DNA of 64,000 nt from Palaemon carinicauda (GCF_036898095.1 NC_090768.1:46505451-46569450), one strand, 5' to 3'; shown: positions 24,869-41,426, numbered from the stretch's first letter. The notes: generated by a model not told the origin, from the sequence alone. Program-made: numbers and translations.

Positions 24869-25214
24869 AGCCTCTTGGCTAGCGCAGTTGTAATAGCGCG
24901 TTTGCTTAGCATTCGCATGGCAGCAGATCGATCCCCGCCCGGGATCGTGAGTTTGAACCGCTTACTTTGGAGGCAAATGTTGTGCTTGGGCACCAGAGGG
25001 GTTGGGGGGGGGGGGGGAAATTGTGTTTGGGCTTGCCTGACTGACGTTCTTTAATTAAGTGAAAAATAAAGAATTAATATTCATTAACAGTTTCATAATT
25101 TGCGAACTTATTTTTTTTTTTTAAGCCGAAAGCTGTTTGGGCTTGCCTGACTGCCGTTCTTCAATTAGGTGAAAAATAAAGATTTAATATTTATGAACAG
25201 TTGCATAATTTGTG

Positions 25215-25267
<53 letters not shown>

Positions 25268-25290
25268 CCGAGAGCTGAGGTCGTCTGACG
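24869..25290 (+). mobile_element. tRNA-derived SINE (family 2) with a duplicated body
   Basis: The head at 24869-24960 resembles a tRNA: a ggctagcgcagttgtaatag A-box region and a gcagatcgatccccgc B-box region at the expected distance, with extra bases. The body segment around gtttgggcttgcctgactg occurs at 25024 and again at 25133, each followed by gaaaaataaag and an AT-rich part ending in a T-run (25110-25121, 25219-25264), so the 3' region is duplicated with a ~109-base period. It is not a functional tRNA, as there is no foldable acceptor stem or intact anticodon arm. Confidence 0.65.
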
Positions 25291-26189
25291 ATGGTGGTAT
25301 CTCCCATGCCATCGGTGGAAACTAATGGGATGGCCGAAAAGCTGAAGAGTCAACAGATTTTTTCAAGGTGAGATTGAACGATATTTTTAGTAACGCTTTT
25401 TGGATTTAAAGTTAATTAACTAATATATTTTTCTAGCATCCTTTTTTTGGAATAGAATGCAATTGCTTTGTTCGCTTTCTTATTGGCGTATCCTTGTTTT
25501 TATGGTTAATATGATATGTTTTTGTAAAACAACTGCAAGAGACGACTTTAGTAACAAGCTTACGCAGAACAGAATCGTCACTTATAAAATAAAAAAAAAA
25601 TGTTAAAGGAAATGGAACAAGAATTCATTATCGAAATACTATAGCTAAAATAGAACCACAAACGAGAAAATATTAAATTTTATGAAAAATGTTTTTGAAA
25701 ACTCGTCTCCCATTAGCTCCCCTAAGAGAACAATAAATTATCAGCTTATGTGGGAAATTTCATCCAACCGGGGTTCAGCAGACATTTTTATATCCTTTCG
25801 CATAATAAAATTATCATAAAGATTTGTTTCCATAACTAGTTTTGTTTGAGATGCATGTGTTCAGCTTTAATTGAGAATTGTCGAAGCATTTTCCAAGGGT
25901 TCTGTTACCTGGATTTTTACGGTTTTTTATGTTATTTGAGCACATTCAATTCATGCAATTGAAGGTTAGAGTTTAGAGGATAATGACATATGTTTTCATT
26001 TATATCATTCCTTAACAAGTTTTGGTTCTCATATCACGAGAACAGAATTGAGGCACTGCATTAGATACGTGAATGTAGTTATTCTGTAATGGTTTCCTTT
26101 TCCTGAAATATTGTTTAAGAAAATCGCTATAAGAATGAATTTGATAACAATGTAGCAAAATTTTCAATTCAAGAAAATACCACGTGTAA
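25291..26189. other. Unassigned AT-rich stretch
   Basis: No recognised gene or repeat family. Confidence 0.3.
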
Positions 26190-26960
26190 AGTTAGATAAA
26201 AAGTCTACCGGAAAACAGATGTACAAACAACCACGCTAAAAGACTTCAAAAAAGCATATGCCATAAGTAGGAAGGGGAGACTAAAGTTTTTATTCAATAG
26301 ATGAAAATGGGATTCAGTAGCTGAACATACGACTGGAGAATAATACTCGAAACAAGGCAGAATGAAAGTATTAATATATTTCTTTAGAATAGATTAATCA
26401 CCGAAAATCTTAAAAAGACTTTCTCAATAAGACATTTTTTTGTGCAATCGAAGAAAAAACATGCCGAATGTGTTTCTCAGAAGTAAATTAAAAATCAAGA
26501 ATCAAACCTACGGTTTTAAAGGAGTCGTATGGAGTCAAAGAAATATTATCAGTCCAGAGCTGTGGATGTTGAGGATCCACTGCCCTCGACGTACTTACAA
26601 TCATACTTTGAGTTTTGCTAGCGTTCAACTCATGTCCCATAATTTGAACCATGTACTAATTTTAGGTAGATTTCTTATTAAGTGATTCACCAATCCCAGA
26701 TCTACATTCAGGAGATGGAATTGATACAAAGAGAGTAGTATCATCTGCATATGCAACGAACTTGTTTTATAGCCTAAATTACATATGTTTATAGTATGAA
26801 CATTATTGGGTCAAGAACACTACCCTGAGGAACAGGAGATATAACATTCCTGTACTCACTATGGTACCCATCAATATGAACTCTTTGCGATCTATTACTT
26901 AAAAATTTAATAATGATGATAAGAAAAGACCCACCTAACTCCCATTTAGATTTTACCGGA
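26190..26960 (-). pseudogene. CR1/jockey-like LINE RT fragment (copy B)
   Basis: Read in reverse it aligns with the RT pieces at 39640-40430: LLNFLSNRSQRVHIDGYHSE, PQGSVL, the catalytic YADD region degraded (catatgcagatgat), a SISLNV-like phrase, then an IAQKN-like and RKSF-like phrase. Multiple stops and frameshifts are present. Both ends are truncated. Confidence 0.75.
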
Positions 26961-27289
26961 CTATACTATCCACGTATATAATGTTTACAGTTAGTTTTAA
27001 CAGTCTTGCCTTTTTTTTTTATTAAATAATCCTTAATGCTAAATGTTTCATTCCAGCCGTTATTAAATTGTGGAAGGATTTTTTCAATCTAGTTGTTAAA
27101 TCTATGGAACTTCTGAAGGTCAAACTTGATACAAATCCCCCCCCCCCCTTTTTTTTGAGCAGGTTCACACTAGTCTTGTTCCATTGTTTACACTATATTT
27201 AATTGTTTAACATTGTTATTTATCTTAGTATATTCTATTTTTTTTTATTTCTTTTTCATAGCTAATACTTACTTCTCTATTCTTTCCGC
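26961..27289. other. Unassigned stretch
   Basis: No recognised feature except a C-run and T-run near 27138-27158. Confidence 0.3.
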
Positions 27290-27381
27290 ACCAGGCTGCG
27301 TTCATGGTCGGGTCCATAGGCTTATAGTATTTTGCCTTTTCAACTGGTGTTGTGGCTTGGCTAATAATAATAATAATAATG

Positions 27382-27466
<85 letters not shown>

Positions 27467-27475
27467 CAACTTTCT
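27290..27475 (+). mobile_element. Diverged AAT-tail end plus (AAT)n
   Basis: ccataggcttatagtatttt, tgccttttcaactgg and gttgtggcttggctaataat resemble the common 3' end, followed by about 100 bases of AAT repeats (27361-27461). A frame of poly-asparagine here is an artefact. Confidence 0.6.
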
Positions 27476-27539
27476 CGAGAAAAGTTGGGTAAAGCCATGC
27501 TTTTCACCAAATTAAAATAAATTCTATATTTGGATTGTT

Positions 27540-27858
27540 TTTATTACCTCCGCCAACGAAGTTGGATGGAGATTACGTTTTCGAGTCGATTTATTTATTT
27601 ATTTATTTGTCTGTGTGTCTGTGGACAGGATTACATCAAAACTACGCAAAGGATCTTGACGAAATTTTCGCTTCAAACAGATCTTAGGTCATGAACGACC
27701 CCTTTAAATTTTGGAGATGATCCGGATCTTGATTCTAGATCCGGATATGTATTTTTCACAATTTTAAAGATTGTGTCAAATCAAATTGATGGAGTTTAAC
27801 GAAATTTCCACCACACATAGATCTTAGGCCATCGACGACTCCATTTTTGAAAATCATC
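27540..27858 (+). repeat. Dispersed repeat, family with 20040-20470
   Basis: Begins ttacctccgccaacgaagtt and continues with tttatttgtctgtgtg, tggacaggatta and aaaactacg, then two gaaattttc / cttaggtcat phrases. Class unknown to me. Confidence 0.55.
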
Positions 27859-28604
27859 AGGTACCGGGCAGGACAAAGGCCTCACATATACCTTTCCACT
27901 CCTGTCTGCTTACAGTCTTTCTGTAAATCTATACCCTCAAATTTTCTTAGCTTGTCAACCCATCGTCTTTTCATTTATTCTTTTTGCCCATCTATTGTCT
28001 GTCATTCTCATTTTATGTCTTGCCCACGTCCATTTCTTTTCTTACATGTTAGAATATCATCTACTTTAGTTTGGTTTCGTATCCATATTTCTCTTTATCT
28101 GTTTCCTAGAGTTAATCCCATTATTATTCTTTCCATGCCTTTTTGAGTTGTAACTAGCTTATGTTCTAAGGCTTTAGTAAGGCTCTAATCTCATTTTGTT
28201 TACCAAAAGCTCTCCATCCCATGCTTATCCTTCTTTTAATTTAGATTTCGTGTCCTGGGGAAACACTGTCTGTCCTAAGTACGTATATGCATTAACAATC
28301 TCTAGAGGTTCGTCCATAACCCTTATTTGTAGTGTCTCTGCATTTTCATTGAACATTATCTTAGTTTTACTCATATCCATTTTCAGTCCTACATTTCTGC
28401 TTTCTCTACTCAAATATTCGATCATCTTTTGTAATTCCTCCCATGATTCACTAAACACAACTATGTCATCTGCAAATCTAAAGTTGTCAAGGTAATCCCC
28501 GTTAATGCTGATGGCAACATTTTCCTAATCTGAATTCTCAAAAAGAAACTTCTTCTAGCCACACTGTGAATAATTTAGGAGAGATGGGGTCTCCGTGTTT
28601 AACT
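27859..28604 (-). pseudogene. RTE-like LINE (type A), 3' part
   Basis: The frame at 28225-28458 (minus) reads SWEELQKMIEYLSRESRNVG, LKMDMSKTKIMFN and AYTYLGQTVFPQD, the region after the RT catalytic YADD motif. Downstream (lower coordinates) lies the basic C-terminal region in broken frames. The 3' end has gaggcctttgtcctgc, matching the end at 37530-37575. The 5' side is truncated at about 28604, where it meets the other RTE copy. Confidence 0.8.
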
Positions 28605-31107
<2,503 letters not shown>

Positions 31108-31394
31108 GTGTGTGACATTTAGCTTTTTTCTTTAGCAGTAGGTAGCTCCAGAGAATAATGATCGCTGCTACTGTCACATTTTAATTACTATGTAGAAAAC
31201 TTCATGAGATTTAGCCACTTAACTTACACGCATAAAAAAAACCCTCTGATAACCTATGCACCTCACATCTCATGTTTTTCCTGGATATTACAGCCTTTTA
31301 TTTTAAATACCTTTTGCACTCAATCTATGCCGTACTTATTAGTCCCTCTCTCTCATCGCCTCTTGTGATGCCTTTAAAATTTACGCTATTCAAT

Positions 31395-31715
31395 ATTATT
31401 ATTATTATTATTATTACTTGCTCAGCTACAACCCTAGTTGGAAAAGCAAGATGCTATAAGCCCGGTGGCCCCAACAGGGAAAATAGCCCAGTGAGGAAAG
31501 GAAACAGGAAAAATGAGATATTCCAAGAAAAGCAACAACATCAAAACAAATATTTATATATAAACTATAAAAACTTTAACCAAACAAGTGGAAGAGAAAC
31601 AAGACAGAACAGTGTGCCCGAGTGCACCCTCAAGCAAGAGAACTCTAGCCCAAGACAGTGAAAGACCATGGTACAGAGGCTATGGTACTACCCAAGACTA
31701 GAGAACAATAGCTTT
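31395..31715 (-). mobile_element. AAT-tail element, 3' half (copy 8)
   Basis: (ATT)n at 31398-31417 followed by ctacaaccctagttggaaaa, aaaatagcccagtgaggaaa and agactagagaacaat. The 5' part is missing. Confidence 0.85.
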
Positions 31716-32173
31716 GCGTCTTCCATTCTTTACATATAACTGAATCATCTCAGAACGGCGATCCATCTTTTAGCTTATCCAAGCCTTTTTACCATTTCTT
31801 GTATGGGGTCTCCATAACACTTATTCAACTAACCACTTTATATCTACGCCTTCAATCCTTTTTTCTTTCATTCATATTCAACAATTTGCTTCTATAAAGG
31901 GAATTGGCTTAACAGTTCCTTCATTCATATCTAATGGTAAGCAAATTTCAAAGATACACATTATTTCTCCTTTCATTATCATCTAACAATTTTACTCATC
32001 AGTGCCTATACAAATATGCTGTTCCTACTCTCACTATCTTGGTCTTTCTCGATAAGCTCTTTCGTTAACTTTTTAAATCTTACACTAGTTCTACAGTTTA
32101 TCTCCTCTGTATCCTCTGTAAAGATCAGTCTTTCCTCACAACATTCACGACCCATTTTTGTATCGTATGTTAA

Positions 32174-32176
<3 letters not shown>
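31716..32176. other. Unassigned stretch
   Basis: No recognised gene; possibly old LINE sequence, not assignable. Confidence 0.3.
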
Positions 32177-32478
<302 letters not shown>

Positions 32479-32480
<2 letters not shown>

Positions 32481-32700
32481 CGGTGATGGGAGAAATAGAT
32501 GGAAAAGTTGACTCGAATGGCTGGAACTGCAATACAAGATGGAATTAATGTTGTTGAAAGAAGACAAATTCCACCATACGCATTTTTGTCCTCTGTAGGA
32601 GCTGGTATCAGAAAAGTTCCGTCTCCTGGTATATTAGAAAGTCCTTATCATTTGTCCTTTTTGTTGACCCTACCGAATGATGGTAGTAATAGGTAGCTAT
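32479..32700. other. Unassigned stretch
   Basis: A 65-codon frame at 32499-32696 has no recognisable domain. Confidence 0.3.
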
Positions 32701-32889
32701 AGTCCATTTCTTTTAGCGACTCATATTTGCACCGATTCGCAGTGGTGCCCTTTTAGCTCGGAAAAGTTTCCTGATCGCTGATTGGTTGGACAAGACAATT
32801 CTAACCAATCAGCGACCAGGAAACTTTTCCGAGCTAAAAGGGCACCGTTGCGAGTCTGTGCAAATATGACTCGCTAAAAGAAATGGACT
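32701..32889. mobile_element. Foldback MITE, ~90-base arms
   Basis: agtccatttcttttagcgac at 32701 is mirrored at the other end. The arms also share tcatatttgcac, ggtgcccttttagctcgg, aaaagtttcctg and cgctgattggtt, with about 95% identity by eye and a loop of about 11 bases. No coding capacity. Left and right flanks (gctat, ttttta) do not show a clear target duplication. Superfamily undecided. Confidence 0.92.
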
Positions 32890-33779
32890 TTTTTTTTTAT
32901 AGATGGCCTTGTGAGCGACAGTCGGGGATCGAACGTAGTTCCTCAAGTCGTCAATGTGAAGCACTTGCTGATGGCTGATTATTGCCAAGAAAAAAAATAT
33001 CGATAAACCACGAAGGTTAGAAATGCAAAGGAGTTTAGTTTGAGTAGGAAAAGTCCGTGTCCTTTAATTTTCTTTATATGAAAGAAAAATATTACTGTTC
33101 CTCAAAATATACAATTAACTAAATTATGCCAATTTTCCAGTCAACCGTTTGTGTCCATGACGAGGTAATCATTCATATTTACAATGATACTTCAAGGGAA
33201 GAAACATTGGCAATATAGATAAACAATTTTAGCCACCGGGTAATTTGTGTGTAATTCATTCCTCGTCCAGTTTTTGTATTAATCATTCTGTGTACATTCC
33301 AACACTATTCATTCCAGCACTTACACCCAATGTGTATTTCTTTCTTTAAAGAAAAGCCATGCTTATAAGATATCAGTTTTTGCTCCACGTCCAATTTATT
33401 TTACTACTGCTAGTAAATTATGGTTGTCACGAAGAGCAATGTATAATTACGGGCGTGCCAACAGGTATGATGGGATATAGTAACCTTTAGATTAGTGTTC
33501 GTTTGCTTAAATGGGTCTTGGCGTCAATCTTCAATTGTACAATTAATCTCTTTTTAGGTTGATGAGTTCGAGACAGTAAGAAAAATAAATAAAGTACAAA
33601 CTAGGTATGAAGGTGCTTAATTAAGAATTGCTCTACTTAATCAATGACAAACCCCCTTTTCAGTCGTGGGGCATTTTGTTGGACTTTCAATTAAGTGAAT
33701 ATAGGAGTAATAGGAAAATTAATTGGATGGAAAATTTGTGTAAAAAAAGAAAGCAAGAGAAGTGGGGATACTTTAATGT
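32890..33779. other. Unassigned stretch
   Basis: No recognised gene or repeat family. Confidence 0.3.
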
Positions 33780-34010
33780 GGTGAAACGGTTTGCGCACTG
33801 CCATGATCAGCAAAGAGCTGTACTAAGTCTAGGCCATCCATACTAGGATGGTTTGCTGTGTGCGATCACACGAAAATCTCCCACCATCACCAATTTAAAC
33901 TGGCCAGCGTGGAGATGAAAACTGGCCAGACATAAGGCATGAATGGACATGTCCGAGGTCTTTGTCCTACAGTGGACTAAAAACGGCTGCATTTGTTGTT
34001 GTTATTTCAG
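33780..34010 (+). mobile_element. SINE-like element (family 3) with an RTE LINE tail
   Basis: Body features: ctgccatgatcagcaaagag, gtctaggccatccatactag, tgcgatcacacgaaaatctc, ccaccatcacc, aactggccag. The 3' end reads acatgtccgaggtctttgtc, ctacagtggacta, aacggctg and then a gttgttgtt tail. The last ~45 bases are nearly the same as the LINE end at 37529-37575. A clear tRNA head is not visible, so the promoter type is open. Confidence 0.65.
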
Positions 34011-34684
<674 letters not shown>

Positions 34685-36985
34685 GCAATCAGTAATCTTA
34701 GATGAAGTTTAAGCAGTCTTATTGTTAATCATAGACGAATATTAACGTTTCTGTAACGCTAGTTATATGAAATTCTACAGTAAGTTCAGTTTAAGAAAAG
34801 TCTTATGCTATCTTGTCTTATAGTATAAATTACATTCTTATTGAATTTTTATTACATCGAGTATCATTCCCGCTTTTCCGCTTCCTCCATATTAGTTTTG
34901 TGCAACTGAATTTCGGTATAAAGCTTTAGGATCGAAAAGAAAAGAAAAAACATTTCTGATATATTGATATATTTTTCCGTGTTAATTTCTCAGCACCAAA
35001 ATGGCAAACGTTCCACCGATCATTCTGCTAACTTCAAAGCACATGGAATGGGTTAATTTAACCTTCCTTTTCCTTATACTTCCTTGTGATACCAACTTTG
35101 TGGATTTTTTTTTCTGTTAATAACTTTAGTCCTTTCAGTTCGAGAAAGTGCCTCACGCTGTAATTCGTTTCTTAGTACAGCAACTGGATAATAGGTCACC
35201 CTTTCATAGTTGACACTTGAGACCTCTCGATCTTCCTTCGACGTCATAATTTAATGACTGAAGAGTTTATGGGCCATTTAACCCAAGCATAATTGCGTTT
35301 TATTTCATTTATTTTTGTTGGGCGCTATGCCTTGTGCCTGCTATCAGTCATTACGTGCAATCATATGCGAATTGTCTACGCTTAGACATGACATTTCTGC
35401 ACGGAGGGATTCCTCCATAAATATACCTATTCAGCATACAGAGACGGGAGGTAGAAAATGAATACAGAATAAGCCCTTTATAGAAATGCTTGGTTTACGG
35501 ATAATTTCATTAACGAATTTCTCTTTGAGGTTTCGTATAGAATCCTACTGTATATAATTTGACAGAATGATTATACAAACAATTCCGAGAATGCCAAAGA
35601 ATTTCACATTCGTCTTTTCTTATTAATTGCTGCCTTGGATTCTTTGAAATGAAATAAGCTATCAACCGATTTTGAGTGCTTCCTTATTTAATGATTTCGG
35701 GAGGCCAGTCTAGCGTATGATCTTTGTCTAATGATTACATTTTCTTCTAGTTTTTAGAAATATAATTTTGTAAGCTCTTATTTAGGCGATAAAGATTCTC
35801 ACTTTATATGCTATAGTATTTAGGGGCTAAAGATATCTAAGCTCCTGGCAACATATTTTTTTCGGGGACATGATACACGTATTGCATTTATACACACATG
35901 ATGATTTTATTGGTTTACTGAAAACCAAATCTAGAATGACAAAAGAGGTCTGCACAACAAAAGAAGTCCAGAAAAGAAAAACATTCATCAAATAGCTCAA
36001 TTTTTTTTTTTCTTGTGGACCTTCGCATGATTTTGCATACATGAAATATGCTTCACCTTTATTTCCTTGGTGTTGGTCTTATTGATTTATGTTTTAGTAG
36101 CTACAATTTCTTTTGAAACGTACGAACACTAATTTTATGGTTAAAATCTTCACAAATATATCTGACCTTTGATATGAAAGAATCCTTGCTGATACTTGGG
36201 AATAATTTTCGCTAAAGTAAGTTTAAAATAATATGACAATGGTGGCTTTAGAGTTTTAATCTAAATTGGTGTTCTCATTCGAAATACGATGGGCTTATGA
36301 ACATATTTTATTTTGAAAAAAAAAAATATTTTAAAGATAATAGATACAAAAGTCACACGGATGACAATGAACATGGATGAAAAGTACTTTGTGACAGCAT
36401 ATTTGATCGCATGGTATCTAATAACCCGTCATTAGGACAGAAACGAGTTTTCATACAAAGGAATATTTGAAGGTACGCTTCAATAGGGCATTTGCCATTT
36501 ACCTTGATTCATGGATCCCTGTCTGATTTTCAATAGGTTTATGAAGAATGACGACAGTTTTCTGCTTTGGGAAGAGCTCTGTCAGTAGGTTATAGTTGAT
36601 GTATATTTTTGTTAACAAATGTCCGGTAAAAACAGGTTTCCTATCGCCTTCATAAAGACGAGTAATATACAGTGATCACTGGCAATTTTGTGCAATCTTT
36701 TTCAATGAAAACGTAGATATTATTTATGCCTAGGTGGCCTTAGTCAGATAATATGTATTTTAACGAGGAAATCAAAATCTTGTCAATTCTCCTTCGATTG
36801 TCCTCCATTTGTTAGCATGATTTGGCTATATGAATATTGATCTTTTTAATTTTCCATTTTCTGTATTTTTTCATCTCAAATCGTTTACGTTTCCGCCTTA
36901 CTATTTTCCCTCTTTAAGCTGTTCTACTTTTATCTAATACATTTCTAACTATTAGATTTAAATATTCTTTGGAAATGTAAATCAC
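34685..36985. other. Unassigned AT-rich stretch, 2.3 kb
   Basis: The longest stretch in the window without any recognised repeat or gene. Frames are short and have no recognisable motifs. It may be unique sequence. Confidence 0.35.
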
Positions 36986-36989
36986 GGGA

Positions 36990-37580
36990 GGAATTACAAA
37001 AGATGATAGAAGATATGAATAGAGAAAGCAAAAATGTAGAACTGAAAATGAATAGTTAAAGGAAAATAATGTCCAAGGAAAATGCAGAGACAACAGTTAA
37101 GGGTTATGGACAAACCTCTAGAGATTGTTAATTAATAATTATACTTAGGGCAGACATGCGTTTTCCCAGGATATGAGACCGAAATTAAAAGAAGGATAAG
37201 CATGGGATGGAAAGCTTTTGGTAATGAAAATTAGATTATGAAATGCGAAATGCCCCTTTCTCTATAAAGAAAATAGGAATAATACTAAGAGACAGAAAAA
37301 GAGCAACAGGGATACGAGAGCAAACTAAAGTAAAGGATATTCTAACAACATGTAAGAGAAAGAAATGAAAATGACAGTTAATAGGTAGACAAGAAGAATA
37401 ACAGAATGAGTCCATAGAGATTGCAAACGAAACAGGGGAAGGAAGAGAAGACGATAGATTGACGAGCTAAGAACATTTTCGGGTATAGACTGGCATAGAA
37501 AGACCATAGACAGACGTGAGTGGAAGGAAATGTCCGAGGCCTTTGTCCTTCAGCGGACTAGGAACGGCTGATGATGATGA
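36990..37580 (+). pseudogene. RTE-like LINE (type A), 3' part, second copy
   Basis: Broken plus-strand frames read REELQKMIEDMNRESKNVEL and further segments parallel to 28225-28458, then the basic tail. It ends with atgtccgaggcctttgtcct, tcagcggactaggaac, ggctg and a short (ATG)n tail at 37573. Many stops are present. Confidence 0.8.
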
Positions 37581-38154
37581 TATACTGTATACAGTATACG
37601 ATTTTATCTATAAAGGTCGACGAGACTTGATAACAAAGAGAAGCTTGAGCTTTCTACCATCCAGAGAACATTAATGAATATAAGCATATGATCTAAAGAA
37701 TTCCATAGAGTGGATCAATTTCTGAGGTTAAGCCAACAAAAAGCAAATATTTCATTCTGTTCACTCGTTTTGAAGATCAGCAGCAATGGCCAATGGTTGT
37801 TTAGAAGAGACCTAATGATTATACAATTTATAGGATACTTGAGTCATAATCTTGAAATCGCCACCATTGTGTTGAAAGTTAGAAATTGTTCTAGTATATA
37901 ATTGGAGTTTACTTCGATACTACGAATACATAGAAGTGTGTCCATAATTGTAGCTTAAGGGTTTCTTTTTCGTTGTTGTAGAAGCCAATTCATTTGGAAT
38001 TATTGCTTTGGGCTGGAAAGACATTCATCAAACCATTTCCAGAAACCCATGTAATAGCACAAAAAGTTAATGGAGTACGCTGTAAAATTTCGTAAAAGGG
38101 GTTGGGGATTTCGCACTCTCTCTCCTCAGCAACTGTTGTATAGTCCACCATGCA
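37581..38154. other. Unassigned stretch
   Basis: Starts with tatactgtatacagtatacg, a palindromic cluster of the motif common in this window; otherwise nothing is recognised. Confidence 0.3.
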
Positions 38155-38253
38155 AACAAGAACGTACACACGCATATGCACACACATATATAAATATATG
38201 CACATGTGTGTATGTATATTATATATACATACATACATATATGTGTAAATACT

Positions 38254-38342
<89 letters not shown>
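38155..38342. repeat. (CA)/(TACA)/(TA)n microsatellite cluster
   Basis: Degenerate CA and TACA repeats pass into about 80 bases of TA, then CA. Confidence 0.95.
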
Positions 38343-38343
<1 letters not shown>

Positions 38344-38539
38344 TATCCATCCATCCCCTAATTACTGAATTGGGCCTGAACCTCCTTTGTGGGAAAACTT
38401 CAGCATTAATTGCCGCATACACCCACACTTATTTCATTAACAGTACGTCGAACTATTTGCCACTATCTTACACAGAATTTTGTGACTGTTGGATATTAAT
38501 AACACTTCTCTTCAATACATCATTCCACTATCTATTCAT

Positions 38540-38880
38540 TTCTTTTTAGCCCTTCCTCTCTTGCCCCTTAGCACATGTGTATCATAAAACTCTTTTTATT
38601 AACTTATTATCGTCCCTTCTTTCCACATGACCGGTCCACCTCAAAATGGTACATCCTCTCATCTATGCTAACCCCTCTTCCATTATATTTCTTTATTTAT
38701 AAGCCCATCCAATCTTCTTGCATTATATGTAGTACACAAAAAAATCCCTTTCAACAGCTTCAGCAGTTTTTCTGTTATTCACATTCAACATCAATTCCTC
38801 TCTTCTACATAGGATAGTTAACTCAACAATTTCTTCATACATTCTTTACCTTGTCTTCCGCAAACAATTTGAGTCTTCCT
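38540..38880 (-). pseudogene. Probable LINE C-terminal fragment
   Basis: Minus-strand pieces such as RWTGHVERRDDNKLIKRV followed by a basic GQERKG-like stretch resemble the C-terminal W-x-GHV-x-RRDD-x-RLV motif of RTE/R-type LINE polymerases. Frames are broken and no catalytic core is present. Confidence 0.5.
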
Positions 38881-39555
38881 GTACTTAGCAAGTAAGAAAT
38901 TCATTAGGTATTTGGTGCTAGAGACAATAAGTTCAAATGAGGTTCTAGATCATGTAGATAAAGTAATTTGCATACACATTTATATTATTTATTACATTTT
39001 CATCAATTCTCATTTTTACAAAGCAGTTTTCTGTTTTATGTTGAAATAGTGCCAGAAAGATCATCATTGTTAACTAGTATAGTATAGGGTATTGGAAACG
39101 ATCATGTCAATCCCTCACGTCTAGCGGTAGCTGTCGAAACATCGTCTGCCTATCCCTTAGATTTAGATCTAGGTGGAGAATTTTAATTTGAGAAAGTATG
39201 ATGTAGGTTTAAAATAGAGACTCTTTTTATGAAAATTTCTTTGCATTATTTATCCACTGGCTTGGTCGACTTGCAAGAAAAAAACACGGTTTTGTTAAGA
39301 CCAATAGCTCGTGTGTCCACAGGCACGCACGGTATCAAGCGTGAGTAATTTTGTGAAGTATTAAACTTAATCTACAACAGAGAACTCGAAAAAAAAACCT
39401 TACGTGTGTAATAACATTTCGGCAATATTCATATTACAGTAGTATTATCCTCTTGTTCGCGAGTGGTACTCTCAATTGATTTTACAAGGGTTATTTAATA
39501 ACCATATTTATTGGGTCCTTTGATTAGCTAGACAATACTGCGTAGGTTCCTTACA
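38881..39555. other. Unassigned stretch
   Basis: No recognised feature. Confidence 0.3.
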
Positions 39556-40433
39556 ATCCCCAATGCTGTACAGAAATCCCATGATTGTGGTTAGGAAGTT
39601 TGTATGATTGTCCTTAAATTTAGTGCTGCCTTTGACCTTCTTAATCATGAGACCCTTGTTTTCAAACTCGACAGTTGGGCTTGGGCTGGTCTTTTCTTAG
39701 CACCATTATTAAATTTTTAAGAAATAGATCGCAAAGAGAGTTGTTGTTGATGGGCACCGTAGTGAGTATAGGTATGCATTATCTGGTGTTCATCAGGGTA
39801 GTATTTTTGGCCCATTACTTTTCATACTTTAAACACATGACGAGGATTGGGCTAGAAAACAAGCTCGTTCCATATGTAGATGATGCTACTCTCTTTGTAT
39901 CAATAGGATCTCCTGAATGTAGATCTGGGGTTGGTGAATCCCTTTAAAGAGATCTAGCTAGATTTGGTACTTGGTGCAAATTAAGGGGCATGAAGTTGAA
40001 TCCTAACAAAACCCAAAGTATGATTGTAAGTAGGTCAAGGACAGTGGCTCCTCAGCATCCGGATCTCAGCATGGATAAGGTTTCTTTAATTCTGTATGAC
40101 TTAAAATTTTAGGTGTTATTCTCGACAGAAAATTTACATTGGAAAAACACGTTAGGTCTGTGTCTTCTTCAATTGCACAAAAAAATACGCATATGGAGAA
40201 AGTCTTTCAATATTTTCGGTGATCAATCTATTCGGAAGAAGCGTTTTAATTCTTTCATTCTACCATGTTTCTGGTCTTCATCTGCTGATTATCATCTTAA
40301 TTTGTTGGACAGGAACTTACGGTTTATTAAATTTCTTATTCCCAACCTAGATATCAATCTCTGGCACCGTCGTTCAATTAGTTCGTTAAGCATTTTGCAT
40401 AGTATTTTTCATAATTCTGCCCATCCTTTGTAC
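39556..40433 (+). pseudogene. CR1/jockey-like LINE, RT part (copy C, segment 1 of 3)
   Basis: Frames with indels read LSAAFDLLNHETLVFKL (palm A region, from about 39620), FLRNRSQRELLLMGTVVS, a YVDDATLFVSIGSPE stretch (catalytic YVDD at about 39876), MKLNPNKTQSMIVSRSRTVA, LGVILDRKFTLEKHVRSVSS and, at 40113-40472, FNSFILPCFWSSSADYHLNL, LIPNLDINLWHRRSISSLSI and HSIFHNSAHPL. The coding order is intact but the frame changes several times. It is broken at 40433 by a large insertion and resumes at 43470. The catalytic aspartates survive, but the copy is clearly dead. Confidence 0.85.
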
Positions 40434-41364
40434 GGGTTTGAAACCTGTTTCAAGCTACCGGGGGTAACTTAAAACTGGTTTCAAGCTACCCCCGGGGTAA
40501 TTTGAAACCAGTTTTAAGCTCTCCCCCCCCCCCGTTTCAAACTACCCCTTTCGTTTTTGCGCAGGATCTCATCATTTATAAATATTAATCAATTGCTTTT
40601 GATCATGGTCCAGTCAAAATTATTAGGTCACGTATATACATGTACGGTTTCATCTACTGGTATAATTCATTGGTCATGTCTTTATCCGTTTATTGTTTGT
40701 CTCTTTTGCGATTATTAGAATAGTACAGAGATAAAAAGCACATTCGATAAGGCCATCATTTATTTTTTTTTTTCCAAAACGAAATTAAGAAACATATCGT
40801 GTGTAGATCTGCAGTTTGTATAATACCATAGTATCTTAGTGGGTCCTGAGTATAAACAAAATCAAGTGACTAATAAATGCCAATGTTTAAAAGAAAATTA
40901 AATTCAAAATTGAACGTCACTCGACTTATGTAACATAGATAACTAGAAAATAAATATGTGATGAATTTTTAGTGATAGGGCAAAATATTTGAAGATTGGG
41001 TGTGCTTTGGAGAAAAACCAAAATCCCTAATATCGCAAGAGGGTCTGCCCCTCTCTTTTATTCTTCTCCTGTACTTCTCTTTCTCCCTTTTTCCTTAATC
41101 TTTCCCATCCCGAGTACCTGCCTACGAGCTATAAACTTTCCTAGTGTAGCGTGTAATTTCTAAAGGTTTTAGACGATTCACACGGAGTATGGTCAGTCTT
41201 TTTGACATATTTTAGGAGATTCTTAATGAAAAGGGTAGACGGAATGGCTTCTGAAGTCAGTGAAGGATTAGCGGTTTTAATTGGAACTCACCAAGTGTTT
41301 GGATGAGGCAGAAGCTATGATTAATACGTTGCCTCCAAGGTTTAGAATATCTCCTTTGTTAATA

Positions 41365-41370
<6 letters not shown>

Positions 41371-41423
<53 letters not shown>
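41371..41423. repeat. (CT)n microsatellite
   Basis: About 53 bases. Confidence 0.97.

Positions 41424-41426
<3 letters not shown>

Noticed and set aside
24869..24960. tRNA gene
   Set aside because: A- and B-box-like sequences are present, but acceptor and anticodon stems do not pair, and a duplicated SINE body follows.
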